Origin: Alphaproteobacteria bacterium UBA1301
Lineage (GTDB): Bacteria > Pseudomonadota > Alphaproteobacteria > Micropepsales > Micropepsaceae
Assembly: GCA_002307725.1 (NCBI GenBank)
Contig: DBUB01000010.1
Location: forward strand, 62,001 to 126,000
Reading direction: 5' to 3'
DNA: 64,000 nucleotides
Position 1 is the stretch's first letter. Each line of letters starts with the position of its first letter. Shown piece after piece: positions 29,678-37,804 of the stretch. The position numbers were made by a program, and so were the translations under genes. The notes below the pieces were generated by a model. The model ran no database searches, was not told the DNA's origin, and saw nothing but the letters and a program-made list of their open reading frames with translations.

Positions 29678-30790
29678 ATGGTCTCGGCGCGCGACGATAT
29701 AGAACGGCTCCTTGCCCGGGCAGACATAGAGATCGGCGGCAGCGATCCCTGGGATATCACCGTACATGACGCGCGGATTTATCATCGCGTGCTGGCGGGC
29801 GGGTCGTTGGCGCTCGGCGAATCCTACATGGACGGCTGGTGGGACGTGGCGGAACCCGACGCGTTCATCTGCCGGCTGCTCAAGGCTGGGCTCGACACGG
29901 CAGTGGTCAATACCGCTCTGATCTGGAACACGGTCAAAGGCCGGTTGTTCAACGAAGGCGCCCGCCACCACGCCTTTGCTATCGCCAAGGAGCATTACGA
30001 CCTCGGCAACGATTTGTTTGAAAAAATGCTGGATGCGCGCCTGACCTATAGCTGCGGCTATTGGAAGGAGGCGAACGCCCTCGACGGCGCGCAAGAGGCC
30101 AAGCTCGATCTTATCTGCCGCAAGATCGGACTAAAGAAAGGCGACCGCGTGCTCGACATCGGCTGCGGCTGGGGCAGCTTCGCCATCTATGCGGCAGAGA
30201 AATATGGCGCGTCCGTTGTCGGCGTGACGGTCTCTGAAGAACAGGCGCGACTGGCGCGCCAACGCGCGGCCGGTCTGCCGGTGGAAATCCGGGTCGCCGA
30301 TTATCGCTCGTTGAACGAGCCCTTCGACCACATCGTTTCGATCGGCATGTTTGAGCATGTCGGCTACAAGAATTACCGTACTTTTTTCGAGGTCGCGGCG
30401 CGTTGCCTCAAGGACGGCGGGCTTTTCCTCCTCCACACCATCGGCAACAACCGCAGTGTGGTTTCCAACGATGCCTGGATGGCGAAGTACATCTTTCCGC
30501 ACGGCATTCTGCCCTCGGTGGCGCAAATCGGCAAAAGTACGGAAAACCTGTTCAAACTGGAAGATTGGCACAGTTTCGGGCCGTATTACGACCGCACGCT
30601 GACGGCGTGGTTCGCCAACTTCCGCGCCGCTTGGCCGTCGCTCAAGGACCGCTACGGCGAGCGCTTCTATCGCATGTGGACTTATTATCTGCTGTCCTGC
30701 GCCGGTGCCTTCCGTGCCCGCCATATTCAGCTCTGGCAGATTGTGCTGTCGAAGCATGGCGTACCGGGTGGCTACGAGAGCGTGCGGTAA
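29678..30790 (+). CDS. cfa: cyclopropane-fatty-acyl-phospholipid synthase
   Basis: A 370-residue methyltransferase that turns unsaturated acyl chains of membrane phospholipids into cyclopropane rings. Hallmarks: EHYDLGNDLFEKMLDARLTYSCGYW, the SAM motif VLDIGCGWGSFAIYAA, and SIGMFEHVGYKNY with the active-site Glu/His pair. ATG 29678 starts a family-like N-terminus; an upstream frame opening lacks homology. It follows the DUF4403 gene by 145 bases. Confidence 0.94.
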   Translation: MVSARDDIERLLARADIEIGGSDPWDITVHDARIYHRVLAGGSLALGESYMDGWWDVAEPDAFICRLLKAGLDTAVVNTALIWNTVKGRLFNEGARHHAFAIAKEHYDLGNDLFEKMLDARLTYSCGYWKEANALDGAQEAKLDLICRKIGLKKGDRVLDIGCGWGSFAIYAAEKYGASVVGVTVSEEQARLARQRAAGLPVEIRVADYRSLNEPFDHIVSIGMFEHVGYKNYRTFFEVAARCLKDGGLFLLHTIGNNRSVVSNDAWMAKYIFPHGILPSVAQIGKSTENLFKLEDWHSFGPYYDRTLTAWFANFRAAWPSLKDRYGERFYRMWTYYLLSCAGAFRARHIQLWQIVLSKHGVPGGYESVR

Positions 30791-30839
30791 ACGCCGGTTG
30801 CCGCCGGACAACGGCCGTAAGGTTATTCCTGTCGCGCGA

Positions 30840-31469
30840 TCACGCCGCGAACGTCACTTCTCGGTCTTCGTCACCGCGTTTGTCGGAAAGGGTGATGGTG
30901 ACGCCGCATTGGAAGAACTCGAAGGCGCGCAAGCGGCGTTCCAAGCGGTCGAAATCATATGTTGTAGACGCGAAATAACGGGGGCTCGGGATGAAGGCGA
31001 TCTCGGTGCCGCGCCGCGGCAGGCCTTTGTGGTTTCCCGCCGCGCCAGTGCATTGCAGGCGGTGGACAAAAGCACCGAGATAGAACCGCATCGCGTATTC
31101 GAGGCTGCCGCGCCAGATGCGGATCGCGAACTCTTCCGACAGCGCATTGACGACGGCCAGGCCCGCGCCGCCGAGATCGTCGGGTTTGTGGCGGCGGGCG
31201 TTGTAGCGCGCCGTGGCGTGGATCTGGGTCGCCAAGAGTTCGGCGAGCGGCACTTCCCACTCGGGATCGGTGTCGACGGGAAGCCCGGCGCCGTTGTCGC
31301 GCACCGCCACCACGTCGCCGTCGTGCAGGGTCACTGCGATGGCGTTGCAGGGCGGGGCCTCGGCCATGGCACTGGCGACCAGCTCGGCGGCCATGTTGTC
31401 GAGGCCGGTGCCATCAGCGCAATTGCCGATGTACATGCCCGGCCTGAGTTGAACTTGTTCCAGCCCCAT
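30840..31469 (-). CDS. isolated GyrB-like GHKL ATPase domain
   Basis: A 209-residue protein that matches only the ATPase domain of type II topoisomerase B subunits: RPGMYIG (9-15), DNGAGLPVD (58-66) and LGGAGLAVVNALS (99-111). The transducer, TOPRIM and C-terminal parts (about 600 residues in GyrB) are missing. In the N-box, the catalytic Glu is kept (E29) but the Mg-binding Asn is Ser33, so ATP hydrolysis is doubtful. It is divergent from ssb and shares an intergenic SOS box with it. It could be a regulator or decoy of gyrase, or a decayed fragment under selection. Confidence 0.75.
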   Translation of the reverse strand: MGLEQVQLRPGMYIGNCADGTGLDNMAAELVASAMAEAPPCNAIAVTLHDGDVVAVRDNGAGLPVDTDPEWEVPLAELLATQIHATARYNARRHKPDDLGGAGLAVVNALSEEFAIRIWRGSLEYAMRFYLGAFVHRLQCTGAAGNHKGLPRRGTEIAFIPSPRYFASTTYDFDRLERRLRAFEFFQCGVTITLSDKRGDEDREVTFAA

Positions 31470-31580
31470 CGGCGCATCCTCCGGGGGCTATCGTAGCGTG
31501 TGCCGGGCGTGGCGGCGACAACCGGGCCGTCGCGGCTTATCCCCACCGCAAACGAAGTTGGGGATTGACGGGACGGATGA

Positions 31581-31595
31581 GAACATAATAAGAAC
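31581..31595. promoter_or_regulatory. LexA (SOS) box between ssb and the GyrB-like gene
   Basis: The stretch is GAACATAATAAGAAC, that is GAAC-N7-GAAC, the reverse complement of the alphaproteobacterial LexA box GTTC-N7-GTTC. It is 77 bases from the ssb start and 112 bases from the GyrB-like start, so it could act on both. ssb is a known SOS target in this class. Confidence 0.75.
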
Positions 31596-31671
31596 TTAGA
31601 CGAGGTTCCGGCAAGCGGAACGGGATCATAAGCGCTAGGCTCTGGGCTGCACGTCCGGAAAGGAAGTAACC

Positions 31672-32136
31672 ATGGCAGGCAGCGTCAATAAAGTGATTTT
31701 GGTCGGCAATCTCGGGCGCGACCCCGAAGTGCGGCGGATGACGTCGGGCGAACCGATCGTGAACCTGTCGGTTGCGACGTCGGAATCCTGGCGCGACAAG
31801 ACCTCCGGCGAGCGCAAGGAGCGCACCGAGTGGCACCGGGTGGTGATCTTCAACGAGAACCTCGCCAAGGTCGCCGAGCAGTACCTGCGCAAGGGCTCCA
31901 AGGTCTATCTCGAAGGCCAGCTCGCCACCCGCAAATGGACCGACAAGGACGGCGTGGAGAAATATTCCACCGAGGTGGTGCTGAACCGCTTCCGCGGCGA
32001 ACTCGTGTTGCTGGATTCGCGCGGCGAAGGTGCCGGGGCCGGGTCAGGTGGCGGACAGGCGCGTGTCAGCAGCGGCGGCAGCGATGCCCCGGCTACGTTC
32101 GACCGCAGCGAACTGGACGACGAAATTCCGTTCTAG
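31672..32136 (+). CDS. ssb: single-stranded DNA-binding protein
   Basis: A 154-residue SSB. The OB-fold occupies residues 1-110 ([17 protein letters not shown], then [33 protein letters not shown]). A Gly/Ser-rich linker leads to the acidic tail ending DDEIPF, which recruits repair and replication proteins. Purine-rich GGAAAGGAAG precedes the ATG. The SOS box upstream fits DNA-damage induction. uvrA, which is often divergent from ssb, is about 7 kb away here. Confidence 0.97.
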   Translation: MAGSVNKVILVGNLGRDPEVRRMTSGEPIVNLSVATSESWRDKTSGERKERTEWHRVVIFNENLAKVAEQYLRKGSKVYLEGQLATRKWTDKDGVEKYSTEVVLNRFRGELVLLDSRGEGAGAGSGGGQARVSSGGSDAPATFDRSELDDEIPF

Positions 32137-32242
32137 ATTCTCCGCGTGTCATTCCGGGCGCGCCGCATCCGTCTTTCCGGATGGCTTGATCGTCTCAGGC
32201 CGTCTTCGGTTGCGTGACGGTTGGCCTCTACGCCGGGCATGA

Positions 32243-32392
32243 TCACAACGAAGCGACCAGTGCGGCATTGTAGATTTCCGTCATGTTGGCGCCCAAGGAG
32301 ACGATCTGGACGGATTTTTCCAAGCCGACCAGGAATGGGCCCAACGCGGCGGCGGTCCGAACGACCCGAACATGTAGATTGGTTCCCTGAGT
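32243..32392 (-). pseudogene. relic of malic enzyme/phosphotransacetylase C-terminus
   Basis: Reading the minus strand in frame gives 49 residues including RTAAALGPFLVGLEK and IVSLGANMTEIYNAAL, then a stop at 32243-32245. This matches the C-terminal end of the phosphotransacetylase-like domain of NADP malic enzymes (GPxLxGL-KPVQI-LGA-IVNxAA). An in-frame stop (32393-32395) ends it upstream and the other 700-odd residues are absent, so it is a relic. It lies between ssb and the MITE-like repeat, which suggests rearrangement here. Confidence 0.65.
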
Positions 32393-32504
32393 CTAGTCGC
32401 GCAGACCCATGGAACGGCGTTGGCGAACGAGTGGCCGGACAGTGATGTCTGTCAGGCGGATCTACGGAAAATTCTAGCTCCCAATCGGGTGCGTCGGACG
32501 CGGC

Positions 32505-32609
32505 CTAGAGCGTTTCACCGTTTCACGGAAGCGCTGAAACGCTCAAGTTTTTTGTTTGTCGCGCTTCATGGCCGAAAACCGGATTCCACTTTTCGGTGAA
32601 GCGCTCTAG
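32505..32609. mobile_element. MITE-like palindromic repeat, copy 1
   Basis: A 105-base element with terminal inverted repeats (CTAGAGCGTTTCACCG ... CGGTGAAGCGCTCTAG). The interior includes the block CCGAAAACCGGATTCCACTT. The reverse complement of 37693-37790 aligns along its whole length. It is non-coding and resembles the short palindromic repeats common in alphaproteobacteria. Its last four bases contain the stop codon of the XRE gene. Confidence 0.8.
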
Positions 32610-33007
32610 TTATCCTTCCGCGACAACTCTTTTACGAACTTTGCTACCGCCCGCTTGTGGGGAGATTCCAGCTCCAAATAGCATTGGCAGAGCTGGCGAC
32701 CCTCAACACTCGTAGCAAATTTTGTAAGGGATTTTGCTTCATCCATCAGCCCGCAGTCGCCATCTGAAGGCTGGCAAGCCGCGGGGAAGAACTCTTGGAT
32801 GGGAACGCCAAAAGCGCGCGCGATTTCAAATAGTCTGCCCGCACCTACCCTGTTGGTTCCACTTTCGTACTTCTGTACTTGCTGAAAGCTGATGCCAAGT
32901 CTTTTGGCGAGTTCGGTCTGTGTCATGGCTGCGCGTATTCGAAGGGATCGGATCCTTTCCGCAATCTGGAAGTCCATCCCGGATGCCCGTTTTAAAACCA
33001 TCTTCAA
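32606..33007 (-). CDS. XRE-family helix-turn-helix regulator
   Basis: A 133-residue DNA-binding protein. The HTH (residues 27-75) has MTQTELAKRLGISFQQVQKY followed by the SGTNRVGAGRLFEIARAFGV stretch typical of a common alphaproteobacterial family that includes stress and cell-cycle regulators. The C-terminal 50 residues hold three Cys residues and a basic end. The TAG stop lies in the last bases of MITE copy 1, so the original C-terminus may have been altered by the insertion. The start is ATG 33007; internal Met residues are possible. Confidence 0.85.
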   Translation of the reverse strand: MKMVLKRASGMDFQIAERIRSLRIRAAMTQTELAKRLGISFQQVQKYESGTNRVGAGRLFEIARAFGVPIQEFFPAACQPSDGDCGLMDEAKSLTKFATSVEGRQLCQCYLELESPHKRAVAKFVKELSRKDN

Positions 33008-33105
33008 CCCCGGTCACTAACTTCACGTTGCGGCAGCAGACACGTAGTACGCGCAATTTACAAGCGGTATCTGACCAAGAATTGCCACGATTTTCTCCGC
33101 GCGCT

Positions 33106-33360
33106 CTAGTTGAGTGCGGGCTTCAACTCGTGCTTGGTCTTGCCCCGAGACGAGGTTGTCCGCCGCTGCGCCGGTTGTGTGTAGTAAGCAAGCTCCATGA
33201 GTTTATAGAGCAAAGGAGATGCCTCATCGAGGCGTCCCAATGCGCCAAAGCCGATGTGAAGCTGCAACAGCGTTTCCAGGACAGTCTCGCGGGGACTCAA
33301 CTCTGCCGGCTTCTCGTCAGCCAGTCCGATGCGCCTTTTGGTATCTGCGTCGGTCGCCAT
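33106..33360 (-). CDS. small protein, unknown function
   Basis: An 84-residue protein beginning MATDADTKRRIGLADEKPAEL. It is mostly helical (residues 22-66) with a basic tail. I recognise no family. Codon use and a plausible start make it likely to be real, but it could be spurious. It lies between the XRE and radical SAM genes inside the repeat-bounded segment. Confidence 0.4.
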   Translation of the reverse strand: MATDADTKRRIGLADEKPAELSPRETVLETLLQLHIGFGALGRLDEASPLLYKLMELAYYTQPAQRRTTSSRGKTKHELKPALN

Positions 33361-33495
33361 TGTGGCTCCTGCTCCCTCGATCCCGATGAGGCTCTCATAA
33401 ATACCCGGCGAAGGAGCCCCCTCCGATCGGACGGGTGTGCGCTGTCATGCGGACCGCAATAGTCGGTCGCATAGTGCGATCGATGGAGGGCAGAG

Positions 33496-34674
33496 GTGGA
33501 CCGGAACCAGCGCGTTGAAGTGGAGCATCGAAGCGAAGAGCAAGGTGCACGTCAGCAGAGCGTCCGCCGGGTCGAAGCATATATCGCTGCCGACCCCGCG
33601 CTGCGGGGCCGCTACGAGCGCGCCAAGGCTCTAAGAAAAGTGGCGCGATACTCCAACAATTACGACATGACCTCGCGCTGCAATTTGAGCTGCGAAGGCT
33701 GCTATTACTTTGAAGGCGACGACTACAAGCGGTCCAAAGAGGTCGCTGATCTCGCGCAATGGAAGGCGCTGTTCGAGGCCGAAGCCGCCCGCGGAGTTAC
33801 GTTCGCCAATTTTGTCGGTGCCGAACCCTCACTGGTCCAGGAACGAATTGCACTCGCGATGCCGTGTCTTCCACGAGGCGTGATTTTCTCCAACGGCATC
33901 GCCAAGATCGACCGCGCGATCAACTACACGATTCTCCTCTCCGTATGGGGGGACGAAAAGGCGACCCAGACGCTGCGGGGGGCTAGCGTCTTGCACAAGG
34001 CGCTGCGCAACTATGAGGGCGACCAACGGGCGCGGGTTTTACTTACCATCAGCGCAAAAAATATCGATCAGATTGCCGCCGTCACGCGGATTATTGCGGA
34101 TTACGGCATCAAGCTCTCGTACAACTACTTCTCGCCGACCGAAAGCTATTTGCGCAAACTCGCAAATGAGACGCCGAACGATGACGAATTCTACCGGCTG
34201 AGTTCGCAAGCGGACAACATGCAGCTTTCCTCTGCGGCGCTCGAGAGGGTGCGCGACCGCATCGACGATATGATCGATACGTACCCGGACATCGTCTTTC
34301 ACAGCCGCGCATTCAACCACGCCGTCACCAACCCGGACGGCATATACGACGTCGATCCGGCCACCAACATCGCCCGGAATTGCGCCGGAAAACACTCGTC
34401 TTGGCATCAAACTCACCGCGTCGACCTCAAGCTTAGTGATGGCAAATGCTGTACGCCAAACACCAACTGCAAGACGTGCAGGCTGAGTTCGATTTCGCTG
34501 TCGTCCTTTATGTTCCGGCTCAACGAATTCACCGTCAGCCATGAGGCTTTCGTCAATTGGCTCGACATCTGCGACCAGTGGGGGCAGGGCCATTTGCTCG
34601 CGACCGACCGGGTATGGGCGAACGTGAAAAGTGAGATGCTGCCGGAACCGGTCAAGACCTCTGCCGCGGCGTAG
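33496..34674 (+). CDS. radical SAM protein with C-terminal cysteine cluster
   Basis: A 392-residue enzyme. The radical SAM motif CX3CX2C is C62-C66-C69 in SRCNLSCEGCYYF, and GAEPS is the usual beta-2 motif position. C-terminal cysteines (C296, C318, C319, C325, C328) suggest an auxiliary iron-sulfur or SPASM-like site, as in enzymes that modify peptides or proteins. No precursor peptide was recognised nearby. The GTG start at 33496 has GGAGGG upstream at good spacing; no in-frame ATG lies before the radical SAM motif except residue 58. It is convergent with the luxI homologue, 12 bases between stops. Confidence 0.85.
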   Translation: MDRNQRVEVEHRSEEQGARQQSVRRVEAYIAADPALRGRYERAKALRKVARYSNNYDMTSRCNLSCEGCYYFEGDDYKRSKEVADLAQWKALFEAEAARGVTFANFVGAEPSLVQERIALAMPCLPRGVIFSNGIAKIDRAINYTILLSVWGDEKATQTLRGASVLHKALRNYEGDQRARVLLTISAKNIDQIAAVTRIIADYGIKLSYNYFSPTESYLRKLANETPNDDEFYRLSSQADNMQLSSAALERVRDRIDDMIDTYPDIVFHSRAFNHAVTNPDGIYDVDPATNIARNCAGKHSSWHQTHRVDLKLSDGKCCTPNTNCKTCRLSSISLSSFMFRLNEFTVSHEAFVNWLDICDQWGQGHLLATDRVWANVKSEMLPEPVKTSAAA

Positions 34675-34686
34675 CGGCCGGGAGCA

Positions 34687-35319
34687 TCACGCGGCTTTGG
34701 AAGGCCTTTGCGTTTCCAGCACCCGCAGCATCGGGCCGGAAATCTTGTGAACAACGCGGCTGGCGCGAAGGTTCTCAACGGTTACCGCGATTTTTGCGGC
34801 AACGGCAATGCCTTCGTCATACCGCGTGGGGGGGCCGATGAGTTCTTGATCCCAGCCGTTCTGGCGCATTCTGGGTACGTAGAAGGTATCGAACAGCGTC
34901 GTGATCCATTCGCCGCCGTGCCCCAAGCAGTATTCGAGCATGGAGCAAAGAAGTTCGCCCGCGACGCGTCTTGACGCGTGCGGCTGGGTGCGGTCGGTCA
35001 TCGTAAAATAGCGGGTCATTTCGTAGATCGCGGGCCCCCGCGGAACCGGACCGCTCACGGCATGGGAAAATACTTCTGAAAGCAGATGCGGTTCCGTCGT
35101 TGGGATCAGACGCAACCCACCATCGACGACGCCAGCGGGATTGATGCTGAGCAAATATATGGCAGCATCATTATCAAATTGATCACGCTCCAAGCCGTCC
35201 GACTGGGCCAGTTTTGCCCATCGCCGCCGCTTCACGAATATATCGTAGCGGCGCCGGAACATCTGCTCAAGCTGGTCTTTGTAGAGATGGGCGTTAAAAC
35301 AGGTGACGCAATCGATCAT
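34687..35319 (-). CDS. LuxI-family acyl-homoserine lactone synthase
   Basis: A 210-residue autoinducer synthase. All canonical catalytic positions are present: R24, F28, W34, E44, D46, D49, R70, F84, E100 and R103, with motifs ERDQFDNDAAIYLL and GGLRLIPTTEPHLL. It should join S-adenosylmethionine and an acyl donor to make a homoserine lactone signal; the acyl group cannot be predicted, and aryl types exist in this class. It lies downstream of the LuxR gene on the same strand with a perfect palindrome between them. No strong Shine-Dalgarno sequence precedes ATG 35319. Confidence 0.93.
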   Translation of the reverse strand: MIDCVTCFNAHLYKDQLEQMFRRRYDIFVKRRRWAKLAQSDGLERDQFDNDAAIYLLSINPAGVVDGGLRLIPTTEPHLLSEVFSHAVSGPVPRGPAIYEMTRYFTMTDRTQPHASRRVAGELLCSMLEYCLGHGGEWITTLFDTFYVPRMRQNGWDQELIGPPTRYDEGIAVAAKIAVTVENLRASRVVHKISGPMLRVLETQRPSKAA

Positions 35320-35374
35320 CGTGCTGAACCCCGTGGTCCAGCGAAGAATTGAAGCGAAGTGTCCTACGATGTCG

Positions 35375-35392
35375 CCCCGCCGATCGGCGGGG
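35375..35392 (-). promoter_or_regulatory. 18-bp palindrome, candidate lux box for luxI
   Basis: CCCCGCCGATCGGCGGGG is perfectly self-complementary. It is centred about 65 bases upstream of the luxI start. The CCGATCGG centre resembles RpaR-type and other alphaproteobacterial lux boxes, and the size is right (18-20 bp). It could instead act as a hairpin. No T run follows, so a terminator is less likely. Confidence 0.55.
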
Positions 35393-35442
35393 GCAGAGGG
35401 GGGCTGGTGCTATCGGCGTGCCACTTGAAATTGCAGGAGTGC

Positions 35443-36390
35443 TCAAAAGAAAAGGAGGTTGTTTGCAACGGCGTTCATTACCGCCTGGATGCGGGTCGCA
35501 ACGCCCAATTTTCGCTTGGCACACTCAATGTACCAATGGGCCGTGCGTTCGCTGATTTTCAGGATCTCTCCGATTTCCCAGTCGGATTTTCCTTGCGCGA
35601 CCCAGCGCAGGCAATCGGCTTCCCGCGGCGTTAGGGCAGGTTGGGAGCGCTTACTGTTTCTGACCAGTTTCACCAAGCGATTGTGGGTGTAGAGCGCCAT
35701 AACATGGAGCGCGGTACGCGCGCTTGGCGCCAATTCCATATGGGCTCCGGTGAGCGTTGCAAAGGCCACGTAGCGGTTGGGACCGTAGATGGGAATGCAC
35801 ATACCTTCGTTCAGCTGAAACTCAGCGGCTTCATGAAAAATCTGCCGCTGCACCTTTTCCGCCCGCGACTTGGACAGGGCTTCACTCCAAAGGAACGGTT
35901 CGAGGTTGGTCATAACTTCGGCAACGCAAGGATCGAATTTGGAATATTGCTGTTCGAAATAACGCCGCTTCCAGCCATCCGGCATGCTGTCGTTGATAAC
36001 ATTCCGCTGAAAGCTATCTGGATCAGGCGCTATCTCTAGGAGCGCGAAATTGACAATTCCGAACTCTGCGAGAGCCTCGATGAACGCGCTTTGAATCTGC
36101 GCCGGATCGGAGATTGTTTGCAGCCGATCTATATACTCGAAAGCCGACAATCCGAATGCGGTACCCGACGACTGCGTATGCCGGGTGAGAATGGTCGGGG
36201 TTGGCGATGGTGCCGGGCTTTGCGCTGCATCAACGGCATGGTTGCCCGCTCCGCGATGTGGTTTGACGGATCGCGTAGGCTTTGGTTGGTTTTTGCGTCT
36301 TACGAGAACCACAGTATCGAGGCGCCCTTTTGCCGAACCGCAAATCGTTGAACCAAGAGCAAAGTGTCTGCCGTACTTGCACAAACGCAA
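35443..36390 (-). CDS. LuxR-family acyl-homoserine lactone receptor
   Basis: A quorum-sensing transcription factor. An autoinducer-binding domain (about residues 80-235) has the ligand-contact pattern GWKRRYFEQQYSKFDP, then W in EPFLWSEA and NEGMCIPIYG. The C-terminal LuxR HTH (255-310) has LTPREADCLRWVAQGKSDWEIGEILKISERT. Homology starts near SAFEYIDRL, so the 315-residue reading from ATG 36390 may include about 75 extra residues; a GTG near 36312 is another possible start. It should sense the signal made by the neighbouring LuxI homologue. Confidence 0.9.
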   Translation of the reverse strand: MRLCKYGRHFALGSTICGSAKGRLDTVVLVRRKNQPKPTRSVKPHRGAGNHAVDAAQSPAPSPTPTILTRHTQSSGTAFGLSAFEYIDRLQTISDPAQIQSAFIEALAEFGIVNFALLEIAPDPDSFQRNVINDSMPDGWKRRYFEQQYSKFDPCVAEVMTNLEPFLWSEALSKSRAEKVQRQIFHEAAEFQLNEGMCIPIYGPNRYVAFATLTGAHMELAPSARTALHVMALYTHNRLVKLVRNSKRSQPALTPREADCLRWVAQGKSDWEIGEILKISERTAHWYIECAKRKLGVATRIQAVMNAVANNLLFF

Positions 36391-36712
36391 TTAACCAGAG
36401 AAACGGCATTATTCACAATATGATAAGCATCGCCCGCAAGCTAGGCGCCAGGTGCAAGTTTCTTGCATGTACACGCAAAAGTAGGAAATCTTATGGCGGG
36501 CACACATGTTAGCCCATGCAAAGCGGGGATTGTCGTGGGTGAGGCTCAACAGGTGATGAGCAACGCATCTCCTCGCCAAGACCAAGTGGGCGCCATACGG
36601 CCGAGATTGATGTGAAGACGTGCGATGCCGGATTTCGAAAGCTCAAGAGCTTCGATCCGGTTAGAGTAAAAGCGCCGTCCACTTTGCGGTTGGCATCACT
36701 GAAGGTACGAAG
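36391..36712. other. divergent promoter region of luxR and ppk2
   Basis: About 322 bases without a convincing gene. A short inverted repeat TGCAAG-TTT-CTTGCA lies at 36453-36467 and could be an operator for the luxR promoter. No other structure was recognised. Confidence 0.4.
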
Positions 36713-37582
36713 ATGAAAATTCATTCCAAGGACTTTTGCGTAACCGAAGGCAGCGAGGTCGATCTCAAAAAATGGCCGACGAAGGTCGGTCCCGTGTACA
36801 CGTCGGAAGATCAGTACAGGAAGCTACTGCAGGATCAAATTTCCAAACTCAGTGCGCAGCAGCAACTCCTCTACGCTTCCAACCGCTACGCCGTTCTGTT
36901 GATCTTTCAGGCGATGGATGCGGCGGGAAAAGATGGTGTCATCCGGCATGTGATGTCCGGCATCAACCCGCAAGGCTGCCAGGTATTCAGTTTCAAGCAT
37001 CCCAGCGCGGCGGAATTGGAGCACGATTTTCTTTGGCGCACCACGCAAGATCTTCCGGAACGCGGCAGGATTGGCATCTTCAACCGCTCTTATTACGAGG
37101 AAGTTCTGATCGTCCGCGTGCATCCCGAGCTGCTGTCCGGCGAGGGGCTTCCCGACCTGCCGCATGACGGCAAAGAGGTCTGGCACGACCGCTATCGCTC
37201 GATCATGAATTTGGAGAAGCACCTCCACGCCAACGGAACGCGCATCGTCAAATTTTTTCTCCACCTTTCGAAGGAGGAACAGCGCAAGCGGTTTCTCGCA
37301 CGCATCGACGCGCCGGAGAAAAACTGGAAGTTCAGCACCGCGGACATCACGGAACGGACATTCTGGAAAGATTATATGAAGGCGTATGGGGAATGCCTCG
37401 GCGCGACAAGCACCAAGCATGCACCGTGGTATGTCGTGCCCGCCGACGACAAGGAGAACGCTCGCCTGATCGTATCGCAGATTATCCTCGACACCTTCGA
37501 GGACCTCAAAATGGCATATCCAAAAACGAGCGCAAAGCGCCGGCGGGAACTGAAGACGATCCGCAAGCAACTCGCGAAATGA
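36713..37582 (+). CDS. ppk2: polyphosphate kinase 2 family protein
   Basis: A 289-residue PPK2 enzyme, which uses inorganic polyphosphate to phosphorylate nucleotides (or the reverse). Walker A is AMDAAGKDG (67-75), the Walker B region is [18 protein letters not shown], and the lid segment has the conserved [15 protein letters not shown]. Length fits a single-domain class I or III enzyme; nucleotide preference cannot be read. It lies alone between the luxR gene and the second repeat copy. Confidence 0.93.
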   Translation: MKIHSKDFCVTEGSEVDLKKWPTKVGPVYTSEDQYRKLLQDQISKLSAQQQLLYASNRYAVLLIFQAMDAAGKDGVIRHVMSGINPQGCQVFSFKHPSAAELEHDFLWRTTQDLPERGRIGIFNRSYYEEVLIVRVHPELLSGEGLPDLPHDGKEVWHDRYRSIMNLEKHLHANGTRIVKFFLHLSKEEQRKRFLARIDAPEKNWKFSTADITERTFWKDYMKAYGECLGATSTKHAPWYVVPADDKENARLIVSQIILDTFEDLKMAYPKTSAKRRRELKTIRKQLAK

Positions 37583-37692
37583 CACTCGGGGTGCGCGTCT
37601 GGCGCAAAGCCTGCGTCACCGCATCGGTTCGCTCGAACATCACTTTCTATTTCGTTCGCGACGAAGATGGTTCAATATGAACGAAATCCGCT

Positions 37693-37790
37693 TTAGAGCG
37701 TTTCACCGAGAAGTGGAATCCGGTTTTCGGCGATGAAGCGCGACCAACAAAGAATCGAGAGCGTTTCATCGTTTCGGTGAAATGCTCTAG
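37693..37790. mobile_element. MITE-like palindromic repeat, copy 2 (inverted)
   Basis: A 98-base element, the inverted counterpart of 32505-32609. Shared blocks are TAGAGCGTTTCACC at one end, AAGTGGAATCCGGTTTTCGG inside and GGTGAAATGCTCTAG at the other end. The two copies bracket about 5.1 kb containing the XRE, radical SAM, luxI, luxR and ppk2 genes. Confidence 0.8.
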
Positions 37791-37804
37791 CGTGCAGGTA
37801 TGAT

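Noticed and set aside
35375..35392. Reading the palindrome as an intrinsic terminator of luxR
   Set aside because: There is no T run on either side, and its place relative to luxI fits an operator better.
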